Source: Hydractinia symbiolongicarpus (Eukaryota; Cnidaria; Hydrozoa; Anthoathecata; Hydractiniidae). Taken from it: DNA of 60,000 bases. The notes under the pieces are model-generated. The model saw only the letters and a program-made list of their open reading frames with translations, did no database searches and had not been told where the DNA came from. Below, in pieces: positions 33,681-46,172 of this stretch (within the stretch, counting starts at the first letter, position 1; the number at the start of each line of letters is the position of its first letter). The translations under genes were made by a program, and so were the position numbers. The stretch covers positions 5,717,001-5,777,000 of the forward strand of contig NC_079888.1 in assembly GCF_029227915.1 (NCBI RefSeq), in the 5' to 3' direction.

Positions 33681-34666
33681 ATGCCTAAGTTAAGAAAAAT
33701 CAGAGAATCCCTATTGCTTGCACATGCAGCAAATATCATTGACGATTATGAATTTGTGGTTTTATATGACGTAAACAAATCAAAAAATCAAGACTTCCCT
33801 TATTTGCCATACGAAAATTTTAAACTGGAGAATATGAGTGACGATGAGTGCAAATCAGAATTTAGGTTTTTACGCAATGACATATATCGACTGTTAGACG
33901 TTTTCCAATTCTTGAACATTTCACGTGTTACAATGGCACAGTGTACGATTCTACAGAAGCTTTATGTATACTGCTCAAGAGATTAACTTATCCTTGTAGA
34001 TATCTGAATATAGTTACCCGGTTTGGAAGACCAGTGCCCCAGTTAAGTATGATTAGTAAATCATACTTAATTCATACTTATTCATGTTATGAATACTCTC
34101 GAAAAGAGTATTCATAACATGATCTCTTACGTAACTTCCAGCAAAGTTGGCTTTCGAGGAACAACCTTCAGGATTTTTCAAACGCAATTTACCAATGTCC
34201 CCCCCCCCCCTAAATAATTGTTGGGGATTTGTGGATGGGACGGTGCGTCCTGTGACCAGACCTGAAAGGAGCCAACGTATTGTCACAAAAGGTACATGCA
34301 TTAAAGTTTCAATCAGTGGTGGCACTAAATGGGCTTGTGGCTAATCTTTTTGGCACTGTCAAAGGGAAGCGTCATGACAGTGGAATTTTGACTGGTTTTA
34401 AAGGAGCTAATGTAACACCCCAACAATTAATTTGGAATAGTAAAATGAGTGCAGCGAGAGTTTCAGTTGAATGGGTGTTCGGAGACATTATTAACTACTT
34501 TAAACTCCTAGATTTCAAAAAAAATCTCAAAATTGGCTTAAATGCAGTGGGCAAAATGTACATTACATGTGTTTTGTTATACAACGCTCGATGTTGCTTA
34601 TATGGTTTTTCAACATCACATTACTTCCAATGTGATCCACCAACAGTTGATTCATACTTTGTATGA
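33681..34666 (+). pseudogene. Decayed Harbinger-like DDE transposase
   Basis: The N-terminus starts at MPKLRKIRESLLLAHAANII and is open to 33986. Coding resumes in another frame (LTYPCRYLNIVTRFGRPVPQ at about 33987-34050), is then scrambled around a perfect hairpin, resumes as LNNCWGFVDGTVRPVTRPE (first catalytic Asp, about 34214-34265), and after a further shift and missing codons continues as VHALKFQSVVALNGLVANLF, KRHDSG (second Asp) and SVEWVFGDIINYFKLLDF (Glu). At least three frame disruptions, so it is non-functional. The GFVDGTVRP signature belongs to a HARBI1-related family common in marine invertebrates. Confidence 0.8.
34082..34122. repeat. Perfect 18-bp hairpin inside the transposase relic
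   Basis: Arms TCATGTTATGAATACTCT (34082-34099) and its exact complement (34105-34122) around a 5-base CGAAA loop. It sits exactly where the transposase reading is scrambled, so it may reflect an inverted duplication accompanying a deletion. Confidence 0.85.
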
Positions 34667-34833
34667 TGGATTTGACATAGAAACAGTCATTTTAAGAGTT
34701 CTAGATTATCTTCATATAAAGAATATTAGAAGAGTGTATATCTTTGCGGAGCAAAATATCAAAGTTTTATCAGAGTATCTAGTATCTGTGTCTTTTAGTC
34801 CTTCTTTCCAAGTTTTTCAATTAAAGCCATAAA

Positions 34834-35513
34834 TTAAGCTTGTTGCTGCTGTTGCTGTTGAGCTTGTTGTTGCATAAACACTAAACTCATTTGTTGTTGT
34901 TGTGGCTGACATGCTTTCATTTGTTGTATCATTGTTTCTTGTTGTTCGTGCATTTGTTGTAGTTGCATTCTGTACTCCTTCCTTTCTCGTTTGTTTAACT
35001 CCATTTCTTCTTTTTTCAGTTCTAAACCTCTCTTTTTTCTCGTAAATACTTCACTGTATCTGATCCATTATTTCTAGTTTTTTTTGGAACTGGCTCATCC
35101 ACATTTTGTCCTAAAGTATCCATTGATTTTCTTCTAATTTCCTGTGATTTAAATATATCTTCTTCCAATTTTGCTTTCTTACCTTCACCTTGCATTCTGA
35201 ATTCCTTATCTGCTTGGTCAAATCGCTCTACAAGGTCAGCAAGTGCTTCATCAACCTCTGTAATATCACATGAGATACCAGAAACTTTGTCTTCCTCACG
35301 CATACGTTTTTTGTAATTTGCACTAAGGGTGTTGTAATTGTCTCTTACAAATCTTTTTGTAACTGTAAAATTTGGTTCAGGTATTCGGTTAAGTGTTTTA
35401 GTTATTTCTTCCCATATGTGACCACGCTCAGTAGTACCGTATTTATACTTGAAAGGCTCTTTACACAGTACTTCTCATAATAAAATTATATCATGGTTTT
35501 TAGTCCACCTCAT
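34834..35513 (-). pseudogene. Decayed Myb/SANT-like partner of the second Harbinger element
   Basis: From an ATG at 35513 the frame reads MRWTKNHDIILL, hits a TGA (35475-35477), continues through WEEITKTLNRIPEPNFTV and VRDNYNTLSANYKKRMREED (Myb/SANT-like DNA-binding domain), and stays open to 35022. One base is missing or extra in the A run near 35035, after which coding continues in another frame through LKKEEMELNKRERKEYRMQL and a glutamine-rich tail to a TAA at 34834-34836. In intact relatives this protein binds the transposon ends and helps the nuclease enter the nucleus. Confidence 0.7.
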
Positions 35514-36113
35514 AGCAGCCCAAAAATTAATAAAATAACATAGCCAGCTAACAACATAAAGTGCCCGCGCCATTTTCAAAGTCTAATAACTTTTTAAATA
35601 CTGGATGAAATTACCTGAAATTTTGTGACTTTTCGTAACTTTTATTGGACTTTCGGAAAATAAAAAAAATCTTTCCAAAAATTGTCCTGTCAATGTCACT
35701 TTGTCCTTTTTGACAGGTGATCATATCAGCTTCTTTATTGTAGTGCTAAAAATAAATGCTTTCTAATCTAACCAGTTGTATGAATATGGGATTATGTATG
35801 TGATAGTGACAAAAAGTCATCATACAATATTGAAATGCATACTGTGTAATTTGCAGACAGGAATATTGGTAATTTACAGACCAGGCGGTTTGTTTTGTTT
35901 CGGTTTTGGAGAGTCTATGCTTTTGCTAAAGTATTTATGATTTTTTTTTCTAATACTGTCCGTCACTAGCTAGTTAGTACTGGGAAAACTTGGGTTTTAG
36001 CGTTGTCAGCGAACTTCTGTTGGACTTTCCCCTGAGTTAGAGCATGCGCACTACGGAATCTCCGGAAACCGAAGTCGACGTTCTTGTTCTTGTCTTCTAG
36101 TCGTAAGCTCCCT

Positions 36114-39100
36114 ATTCTACAGCCAGGAGGCTGTGAAGGTGCTGCTTCTATATATACGTAAGTATGATAAGCAGCGTATAGAATGCACTAATCAGAATTT
36201 TTAACTTCCTTGAATTATAGAATAATCCACGTCTAGTCCCACGAAGCTACAAATTGTCGCAAAAAGGAGTCTTGCTGACGGTAGCAACATTTAGCACAGG
36301 TCTAGGGTTTGGATTTAACTAAATAACATAAAACGGCCTCACACTGACAACTGCATATTGTGTGAATCTAACATAGTTAGCAGCATAATTTACTATTTGC
36401 GGTAACAGAATCGAAATTTTCGGTCATGTGTCAACACTTAGCCGGCTACTTGCTTTTTCCTCTGCAGCTAGCTTCAATTTTTTTGAATGATCAAACTAAT
36501 ATGAAGTATCACGGAGAGTTGCCTGCACATAATTTAAATTTGATACAGTACAAACAGTAAAATAAAATAGTATTTACATCCTTCTAAAAAGATGGACTCT
36601 TCAAATGGTCTCAATTTTTATTTTCAAAATGCCTTCATCTTCTTTAAAAAGTTTAAAAATTCCCATCAAAAATCTTTAGATCTCCTCGAGTCTCGTTGTC
36701 ATAAGTATGCTTACTAAACGTCCCGGATTCAAACCTGAATTAAACACAGGGAATTTCAATGATTTTGTGTGTTTAACAATGCAAGGAACATAGACATAAG
36801 GTCGTTAGAGGATTTTTAATTCAAGAACAGGAAGCTTGTCAAAATTTATTTACTTTGCGGTTATTGTTAATAATTTTTAAATTAATATTTCAATAAAAAC
36901 AAACAAGACGAAGAACACGTATTTTGAACTGACAAAACAAACAAAACTACGAATATATAAAAAATATTTTCAATTTATATCCTGCTACAACTAAATTAGT
37001 TAAGCTCACCGGATGTTTTTTTACTTCGCCATGACGGATATCGACGGCAATCACTTAATTAGCACCCGTCGTGCAATAACGAACGTCGGAATAAGAAGAA
37101 GACGTGACGCTTAAGTCGAATAGCGCTCCGTCGTTGGGTCAAATGTTAATTTAACAAGTTTCGTATAGCTAAAACTTGATAAAAAAGGAGATGAAGTTTC
37201 CGTAAAATAATAAGTTTGTTTTTTGACATAATCTGACACTGTCAGGTGTCTTGATATTCTTACGATATATCTAGGAAGGTAGGTCGATGTACGAAGTTGT
37301 CAGCCAGGCAAAGCATACGAATGGAAATGATTTTAACAGCAAGAATATAAGCATCTTTTATTCCAGTTTCAAATCTCTAGCTTAGTGTTGTGGGAAACTG
37401 ATTTCCTTTTTTTGCTGGTAAGTATTGTATATATTTAAAATCATAAATATTTTATAGACAGACCTTTTAATCTTGGTTAAACGGTTCTAATCTGATTGAC
37501 ATCCCATCGTTCCCTTCCTCAAATTTACTTAAAAATATTACACTTATTTAAAAGTAGTTCAGAACACAATATGTCAGCAATTAAGTATGGGTTAACATGA
37601 GTTAACGTTGGGTTACTTTTTTCTTTCGTGCGTTCAAATTGTTATTCATATCATCCACTCATTAAAAAAAATAACTGATATTTTAAATTTTCCTTTGAAA
37701 CAATGCTTGCGGGAAATGCGAGTGTTGGTAAATATAGTTTAGAGTAAAAAATTTGTACTGCTTATGAAATGGAATAAGCAGACGCGCATATGGTTTTTGT
37801 GGACGAAATACTTTTACTGGGCAAATGCATTCAACTCGAAAATATCTTTTTCTGTTTTCTTCAATTATAGAGATTCGCCAGATATTGTTTCTGCGAGTTC
37901 CCTTTTTTTCCTGAATTAATGAACTCGACGTTTCTTTATTTTTTAACATATTTTCAAACTTGCGTGGTTTCCCTTGCCGGTATATACAGCAAATTGTTGG
38001 CATCCTTTAGTCTTTTGGAGACATGGGTTAACCCTATTACAGCCTTGCTTTTTAGGGGATCTGACAAACAGGGGAGGGTTCTTTTAACTGGCCTCTTTCT
38101 TCAATAGCGACAAAGGAGATATTAAATTGTCGCAACACTTGCCACAAATGTTTGTTAGCACAATGGAGGACAATTGAAATAAAAAAAAAGTTGGATGAGA
38201 TCATTCCGTCGTCAAACCTAAAAAAGAAGAAGATTAAAACGGCGAAATATTAACTTCGAAATAAGAAAAAAGTTATAACGACGTTTTGTTGATCTAATGC
38301 GTTTTATTTACATTTTGTTCATAAAAAACGTTATTAAAATATTCCAAATAATAATAATAACAACATGATACTCATTTTTAGTAAATTAAGTTTCAAATTG
38401 TAATACAATAAAACTTTGACCTAGTCATGTTATAAATTTTCATATATGTTAAATTCGGTTCCTTCAGCGCCACCTCGTCTATGTCATATTGTTTTAACGG
38501 TGATGTCCAGATGTTGTTTTGAAGACGCGACACATATCATTAAAGTTAAAAATAACCTAGCCTTCCTCACTCCAACCAATTTGGAGCCATCTATTGACGC
38601 TAACAGACCCCTGTTATCGTAACAATAAAAGTGTGAGTCGACTAAAATAAAGCCAGTCAGTTATAGTTTCTCGTATGTTTTAATATATGTGTATGCTTTA
38701 GAAACTTATGATGTATGATAACAATGTGTACTTTCTTTTCAATAAAATTGTAAGCAGTGGCAAACGAATTACCTAATGCAATTTCTTTCCTCTGTAGTAG
38801 TGAAAAAAAAAACAATGGCAATATTATCTCATTAAGACACCAAGCCCAATCAAGGATTCATCTTTTTTTGCTACTAAATTTTACTGCTTCTTTAATAAAA
38901 CTTTTACTAGTGAATTAGAAATATCATTTTTAAGGCTGCTGTAATTACCTCAATCAAATAGGAGATACCAAAGTTTTTCAAGTGATTTTACCTATAAACT
39001 GATGCGTGTATATAACTCGATTCTTTAATGGCGTCACTTTGTTTGGTGCCATATTTCTTTAACAGTTTTGTCTAGACCTTATTTAAATTTTGTGTGGAGT

Positions 39101-40965
39101 CAAATTATAATTTTTACAATCTGTTATGCCCCCAGTGTTTATAAAATGTCACGTACGCTGTAACATTTTAGCTTTGGTTGTTATCTGTTTGTCACACAAG
39201 CCAAACGTGGTAAGAATAACTGCGCGGTTTATTCTCTATTTGTCTTACTATCTAGTTGTCTCTACAGGACTGATAATCTGTTCTCGAGTATACATTTTCA
39301 ATATATCACAAATTTCATATTATTGAAATAGTTGATGTAGTATGTTAAAGAATTACCATGGTTAATCAGTGGGTTCATTCTGTACGCAGAATGGCTTGCT
39401 TAGATCGGACCTCCACCACCTCGATGGGCAAATATAATCGGTGTAATCAAAGTAGCTATCTCCATGTTATGCGCTGGCAAATTCCCAATTTTGGGGTCCG
39501 CGATAGGAGCACCTTCGCTGTAAGATATGTATGCGAAGCACAGCGTCCCTTGTTTTAAGGTAATTTGTAATAAATGAATTTATTAAAGGCTTATAACCGG
39601 GTATGTAAGTCAATGTCCACTTTGCTTTGTCACGTGACCAAGAAAACAAGAGAGCGGAATAAGCAGGAAAATATCACACATCCTTAGTTAGTTTTGCAGA
39701 CCCACCCACCCACCCACTTGAGTGAAATAATTAAATGTTTCTTGTAATTGTTTTGTAAATTTTATACTCTGACTTTCTGATTACTATCTAGTCTGATTAC
39801 TTCACTTGTATCGCATATACAAGGTTATAAAAAGTTAATAAATCAAATAATGATGGAGTTATCAATTAGCCTTTCGTTGATACATGATTGTCGATTTTAT
39901 TTTTAAAATAAAACACAAAACAACAAACAAGGAAACAAACCAAGGCTTCGTTGTATCTTAATATTATAATTTCTATAAAACAATGTGCATGGGAATTTTA
40001 TTTGAATACAGAGGATTGATATTACTAATTCTATTTTGTTATTATAAAATAACGAGATTTTTTTGTCGTAATAGCAAGTACCTTTCATACTGTGTAGTTT
40101 AGCTGCGAAATTTTGTATTTCCTCATTTATTTCGCATGAAAATCAATGTTACAATATCACTTTTGCAGCAATTTTTTAAAGTTTGCAAAAAAGCATTAAC
40201 TCGCGAAGTCTCCGCAGCCGATAGGTACTTCTTCGAATGCAAAGGTTTGGTGAGCATAAGTTAAAGTGCGGTAGTCAAATTTTCTAACGCATTTTTACAA
40301 AGTAATACACAAGGGGCCCAAAATATGAGAAAAATAGCCACGCTGACGTCAGCAGTAATTAGCACATTTCGAGAGTTGGGTCTAACCAAATATCCCCAAT
40401 GTTCTAAGTCAGCTATGAACATTGACGTGTTCAAATTGCGTGTACGTAACATACAAATTACCTACATAATTAATTGTAGGGACATACGTAACAGCTTGCC
40501 GCCTTGTCTCAACATATATAATGCGTGGTTGTAGGTCTAACTATCTGTAGTTTTAAAATTTGAATCCTATCGGAACAGCATTTTAACTTATAACATATTG
40601 CGTGCTGTTTTTTTCTTCGTACATAAAAATCATGCTGTTTCTAAAAACATTTCGTACTGTTGACGAATTTGACCGTCACTTCTGAACTGTCGACACATGC
40701 TAAGCATGGTGATGTGATATTCAACAACTTTTAATCGTTTGTGATCCTTCTCTTTACATGTCCGAGGTGCAGAAAAATTAGCATGAAATTCACACAAATT
40801 TAGTTTTTAATTTCAATTAGCAATTCAACAATTCAGATGTCTTTTTTAAACGTTTTGTTTTGTCTAAGTTTTATGGAAACCGGCCTGTCAAATTGTCAAC
40901 GGCTTATCAGTACCACGTTAACTATTTTCTCTTTTTTACTTAGATTTTGCACTAAGCCTGTCACA
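36114..40965. other. Long non-coding interval
   Basis: About 4.9 kb of AT-rich sequence with no domain-bearing frame and no recognisable RNA gene. The longest frame (37683-38003, minus) has no identifiable homology. A CCCA microsatellite lies near 39701-39718. It may contain distal exons or regulatory sequence for the C1q-like gene, which I cannot see. Confidence 0.4.
39701..39718 (+). repeat. (CCCA)n microsatellite
   Basis: Four consecutive ACCC units (CCCACCCACCCACCCA). Confidence 0.8.
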
Positions 40966-43900
40966 ATGGATGCAGTGAAATATTTATTTGCACTTATTTT
41001 GGTGCTTTGCATTGTGAATGGGGATAGCAGATGAAAGAAAAATAAAAAAAAAAGGCGACAATATCCAGTAGTAAGTAAAAGTAGTTAATTTTTTCAACAC
41101 AAGTAGGCTCGTCTCCATTGCGCTGCACTTTTCGATACTTTGGAGCAGAAATCAGTTTCCATATTGATTTAATTTTTTCACGCGCGAAATGAAATTGACA
41201 AGGTAATATGGCAGCTACTGTAAACAAAAGATTTTTTAAACTTTAAGTTTAAAAGACAAAAAGTGCAGGGAAGTGTATCTATAAAAAAAGGAGTGTTCGT
41301 ATCATGTGAAAGTTGTTTTAAGAGAAAAAAATAAAAGTACTATTAAAAATAGCTACTTCACACAGTTTGATCAGCAGGAATCCTTTTAAGACATTTTTAT
41401 TTAGAACGTGGGTTGTTTTAAAAAAATTGTGGAAACATCAAATCTTGTGCGACTTAAAATTTGTCTTTGTCATGCATGTGGTCAACGACCAAGCTTCAAA
41501 ATACGCAAATATCAGAAAACAACATCGCCAAAAGCAGACTAAATTCGCTCAAGCGTTGCTTTTCAGTATAAAGGATTACTCAATCAGCAGTAATGTTTTC
41601 AAATTGTGCCTGCGCAAACTAAAAGCTCTTTAAACAGGAGATTGTTTTTAAAGTTTGAAGATTTAAAAATGCGGCCAAATTGAAACGAGTCTTTAGAGTT
41701 TCTTAAAAACAAACAGGTTGCTTAGCAGCTCTAATAGCAGCTCTAATAGCAGCTTTAATAGCAGAGACGAATGTTACGTCTACATTGGCCTTATTATTTT
41801 TTAAAACACCTAATTCTATATATTTTCTAATTATTTATTCAACTAGACATTAAACAAAACATTATCAACAGAACAAATGAAGTTGGTCAAGCAGTCGTGG
41901 TTTTCTTTACTTGAAGAAAATGATAAAGCTGCTAAAAGAAAGTTCAGCTCGCAAGAGAAGAAACTCAAACGGAAGATGAAGGCTTATAATCGAGCAAAAA
42001 AGGTAATATGCAACAGATTGAACCTAGCTTTAAAACATAATGACGTATATTTTTTAGACTTAAGCAACCGCTGATAAACGAGTAAAAAGATATGGAGGTG
42101 GTCAGGTAAGATGAGTTGCAGTAGTTATTTTCATTTTTCTTTATCGCGCATGGCCCATTGACACATGCGCCTTTAATGCTACTTTTTAATTTTTGCCACT
42201 GGAATTTTCATAAACTAATGGCAGTTACTTCAATGCGAAAATTAATACCCTAAATTTGCGAAGTGGAGAAGGACAATTAAGTGTTAGCCACTACAATTAT
42301 CACTAAAAAGCACGCGTAATTTCAAGGACCAAAAAAAAGTGCACTATATTATAGCTCAAATTGCATTTTTCATATGAGATAAAAAGATTCAGGCATATAT
42401 CTTTCATCTAAGTGGCAGGGTAAAACTTCGCGAAACATTCTCCAAACAATTTTTAGAGTTTTTATAAACACGCATATTTAAAGATCCCCTATATTTGGAA
42501 ATTAAATGAGATTGGGTGCGCCCTAGAAAAGGAAATTCGCGCATAAATTGGTTGAGTTGACAGGGCGATGACAGATTTAAAGTTAACTATAATGTAATAA
42601 ACCAACAACGACTTCATCGGTTAAGGATAAACAGTAAGGAAGTATCCATTTTGTGTTTTTTATTTTACAATAATTTTTATAGATCAGTTTTATGGCTGCT
42701 GGTGTACCAGATGTGTTATCTGCATTTCTGATTGAACTGAATGAGAATGTGGTAATTCAAAAGAAGACTTTTGCTTTCTTGAGAGGATTCAATGTAGGTA
42801 CCTTGCTGTTGTAAATAATTCTATTCTTTGCAGCAATCGTTTCATCTACTCCAATTTGAATTTGACTGTTTCACAGAACAGAGTGCAATATTTGATTTAG
42901 TAATGATCAATTATTTCCATTTTAGCATCACCGTGCTGGCACTTTTGTAAGAGGAACAGGAGTTGATTTGGAGAATGGTTGCTATGCAGCACCATATACA
43001 GCCATTTATAGATTTCAATCAACTTTGAACATAGCAAGACCATTTAAGATTGCCAGCATGAAGCCACACAATGCAATTACAGGTAGGATATGCATCAACG
43101 GTGCTTGCGAAGAGAATCTGTACGTTAAATAATTTCTGATTGGAAGTCTCCAATATTTTTTCCACCTACTGAAACTTTCCAATATAGAATTTTTCCATAA
43201 TAGGTCGCTGAAGTTTCGTTCTGGAATTTCCACAAACTCCAAAATCTTTACCATAAGTGTTTCGGGAAATCTGTATCTCAGGTAAGAATGTAATTGCTTG
43301 AATTCTTCAACATTTTTTGCCAAAAGCACTGTATGCTTTAAATGTCGTTTCCCATTTCAGGTAAAATGTCTCCTCAGCGAACAATTTTTCGTGTAGCCAT
43401 TGCATAATTTAAGGAATGCCCTAAGAGAAAATATTTTCTTGTGAAAAAACGTGTCAAAAGCAAAAGTTTTGAATTTCTGCGTAAAATGCGTTTTTTCTAA
43501 TGACGGATCAGATACCCTACTTTTCGAACTTTGTGTTGAAAAAATTTTTTTTGGAATTTAGGTTAACACGTAATCTTATTGTCTTTACCAAGCTCATAAG
43601 TAAAAGCCTACAAAGGCAAGGCGTGGTATAGGATTGTTTTAAACTACATTTCGTGAAATATAACATCAGATTATATCATCACCTTAAACACGTTTTTTTT
43701 ATAACCAACTAGCTGAGATTTAGTGCTGCTTTTACATTTCCCTTTAACAGGATGAACTGTGGCTTATTTTTTTTGTGGACTATATACTTTGGAATTCTAA
43801 ATGAACACTTGGCGCCTACTTTAAGCTAGAGTATCGATCACGTGAAACAGGCTGGGTTGTTGCTCAGCAATAGTTTTTGTCACCCGTTTCATAGATCTCA

Positions 43901-44711
43901 CACAATTTTCAGAACACAATATGCCTCGAAAACTATTACTGTTTTATAATCTTTGTTTTTACCCTTTTTCTCTTTCATATGTACTCACTTCAGGCTGGTT
44001 TGTTGCTCAGGAATCGCTTCTACGAATAAGTGTTAATACGTGTTTTATTACAAGCTAGATTTATCAGTTTATTTGCTAAGCTTTGCCACCATGTTTGCTT
44101 TTATGAACTTACGCGCCAAAATTCCATTGAGGATTTTTTTTATAAATGTTTATTACAAAACAATTTGTGAAAAATATACATTCCTAAAATATTTTGCGTG
44201 AAATAGAAAACGGCCTCAGTTGAAAGTTTGAAACATTTAAACTATATCCAGATAAAATTAGTTCCAACAAAATTCAAACTAATAATAATATACCAGTTGT
44301 GGTCTTCCAAAACAATTTGATTTTTTTTATAACACATAGTTTCGAGAAGGTTTTCCCGTGTGAATCCAAAAGCGATCCTTTTGTATCTTTCCACACAATA
44401 ATAAGCAGATATTGCGCCCTTATTCGTGGATATTAAAATTTCTTTACCTGAGAAGAAAAAAGAACGTGCAAAATTCTTTAAATTCCCGCTGCGTTCATTT
44501 AAAACACTTTAACCAATCAGATGTAACAATAAAGTTTGAAACAAAAGAATTTAATGCATGAAATTAACATGAGATTGATTACTTGCATTGGTTTCTTTAG
44601 AAAAATCAGTACGTAGAAGTCGTTGTGGAGAATACGGCAAGTAATAGAATCACATCCTCTCTGATTCAACATTTAGTGGTTGCTTGGTGGGAGCGTAATA
44701 TTTATATTTAA
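40966..44711 (+). CDS. Secreted coiled-coil and C1q-domain protein (multi-exon, probable lesion)
   Basis: Proposed exons: 40966-41013 (MDAVKYLFALILVLCI, signal peptide; donor GTGAAT, weak), 41847-42002 (Lys/Glu-rich coiled coil, KAAKRKFSSQEKKLKRKMKA), 42683-42793 (FMAAGVPDVLSAFLIELNEN), 42926-43123 (GTGVDLENGCYAAPYTAIYR, CINGACEEN), 43214-43281 (SKIFTISVSGNLYL) and 44601-44711 (NQYVEVVVENTASNRI to stop). Exons 2-4 join in phase 0 and the order of beta strands fits a C1q/TNF-like head (AF..L..N, G.Y.AP..A.Y.F, G.L.L..). Exon 5 ends in phase 2 but the last exon reads in phase 0, so one base appears missing, probably in the A5 run at the junction. Likely extracellular and trimeric. Exons 1 and 5 are the least certain. 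Confidence 0.55.
41723..41764 (+). repeat. 12-bp tandem repeat TAGCAGCTCTAA
   Basis: About three and a half copies of TAGCAGCTCTAA with one C-to-T change, inside the first intron of the C1q-like gene. Confidence 0.8.
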
Positions 44712-44755
44712 TTTAAAATATTATTTTATTTATTAAGAATTTAACTTATTAAGTA

Positions 44756-44761
44756 AATAAA
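44756..44761 (+). terminator. Polyadenylation signal AATAAA of the C1q-like gene
   Basis: AATAAA 45 bases after the proposed stop codon, a normal distance for a 3' end signal. Confidence 0.5.
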
Positions 44762-45140
44762 GGTAAACATGAAAAAGATAAATAATCCTTTTGGAATCAT
44801 TCAAGCTCTTCAGCTCGCAAGGATAAAATCTCGACAAATGTTGCGTAAGGTTATCATTTTTCTCCTCTTAAATTCTTTTTCTTTTCTTTTCTCATAGAGT
44901 TCTTACTTATGTTCTGTAAAGCAAGTCTTTTGTCATTGCAAAAAGTTTTTTCACGTGTTATAACCACATTTGAAATTAATTTGAAATTATCAACGTATTT
45001 TTGTAAAACGTTTATAAAAAGACTTTATAATGTACATAAATTTTAAAAGTATAACTTTATTTAACAAATCGTTTCTCTAATTACATACTGTCATTATTCT
45101 TGGATATAAAAAGGATATTGTTTCAGCGAAAAGAGTTTTT

Positions 45141-45178
45141 ATAGATAGATGGGTAGATAGATAAATAAATAGATAGAT
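45141..45178 (+). repeat. (GATA)n-type microsatellite
   Basis: Imperfect ATAGATAGATGGGTAGATAG repeat. Confidence 0.8.
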
Positions 45179-45892
45179 GTGCATATTTTACATGGCTAGC
45201 CTCACAAATATCGAGGGATATACCCTATCTATTATTTCCAAGATAGGCCATGGCTTCCATGGGGAGTCCTAGAGTATTTAAGGCGCATTTCGAGCTATGC
45301 AATATATTTTATTCATGTATTTTAAAGTAAAAGAGTCTAATAAATATCTTGACGTCCAAGTTAAAATCGCCCAGGCGCATTTATACACTTCCATCGGTCG
45401 CTACGCGAGGTAGAATCTTTAAAATCGCCTCTACAGGTGAATAAAGATCTAGAAATAGTTCATAGCCTGGTCGACAAAGATAGGGACATATAGGCTAAAT
45501 TATTTGTCCCAGGCAAAAGATTGTATTCTTCTATTCTAAAAGCCAGTAAGTATGCTTTATTTTATTATTACATCAGTCAGATTGCAAACTGTAAATCAAT
45601 CGGTTTTCCAAAAACAATTTTTTTTTATGCAGCCAAAAATTACCTGGCCCACAGCACTTTTCTTGTTTGGATGCTAACACTTCTTAGGCGAGTATTACTG
45701 TATTGTTTTCTTAATTTGGTAAGCTAATAAATAGCGTAAAAATTATACCAGCTAGTCTAATTTTTGCTAATTCATACCTTTTTTCTTCTAGCCATATATC
45801 TATAGCATAGCTAGCTAGCAGAAAATTAAAATCGTGAGTTTTTGTTGCGGTGCTGGTTAGCTACAACTTTACATAAACTACTTTCGCGAGCA

Positions 45893-46172
45893 GAAACTTT
45901 TGCGTTTTTCGCATTTTTGGACCTTCTTCACGAAAGTTTTAGTATTTTTTTGTCTTTGTATATTATTGTTTTTTGTATTTTTTTGTTTTTGCATATTATT
46001 GTTTTTGTATTATATAAGTACATGCTCAACATCATTTTACTTTGCCCGATGATGGGAGAAGGATCTCCCGAAACGTCGCCTACTAAACTATCATGTTTAA
46101 GAAATGATAAACTTTTCACAGTGAAAGTTTTTGCCTTTACAAATTTTGAAACAGCAAAACGCAAAAGTTTTT
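45893..46172. repeat. Inverted-repeat-bounded unit with hammerhead-like core
   Basis: GAAACTTTTGCGTTTTTCGC near 45893 mirrors AGCAAAACGCAAAAGTTT near 46152-46170. Between them, 46046-46073 reads CCGATGA, a 6-bp stem GGGAGA/TCTCCC with loop AGGA, then GAAAC, resembling stem II and the catalytic core of a hammerhead ribozyme with C in place of the conserved U4. Stem III and the cleavage site were not found. Confidence 0.4.

Larger units (their letters stand above)
33530..36113. mobile_element. Second PIF/Harbinger-like transposon, degraded
   Basis: Ends carry an inverted repeat AGGGA[C/G]CTTACGAC[C/T]AGA (33530-33547 and 36096-36113) flanked on both sides by ATT (33527-33529, 36114-36116), a plausible three-base target duplication. 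Inside are a decayed DDE transposase on the plus strand and a convergent decayed Myb-like gene on the minus strand, the same plan as the intact element at 19.5-23.1 kb but from a different family. Confidence 0.75.

Noticed and set aside
37683-38003. 106-residue minus-strand frame
   Set aside because: No similarity recognised, no start context or splice partners, in a generally featureless AT-rich interval.
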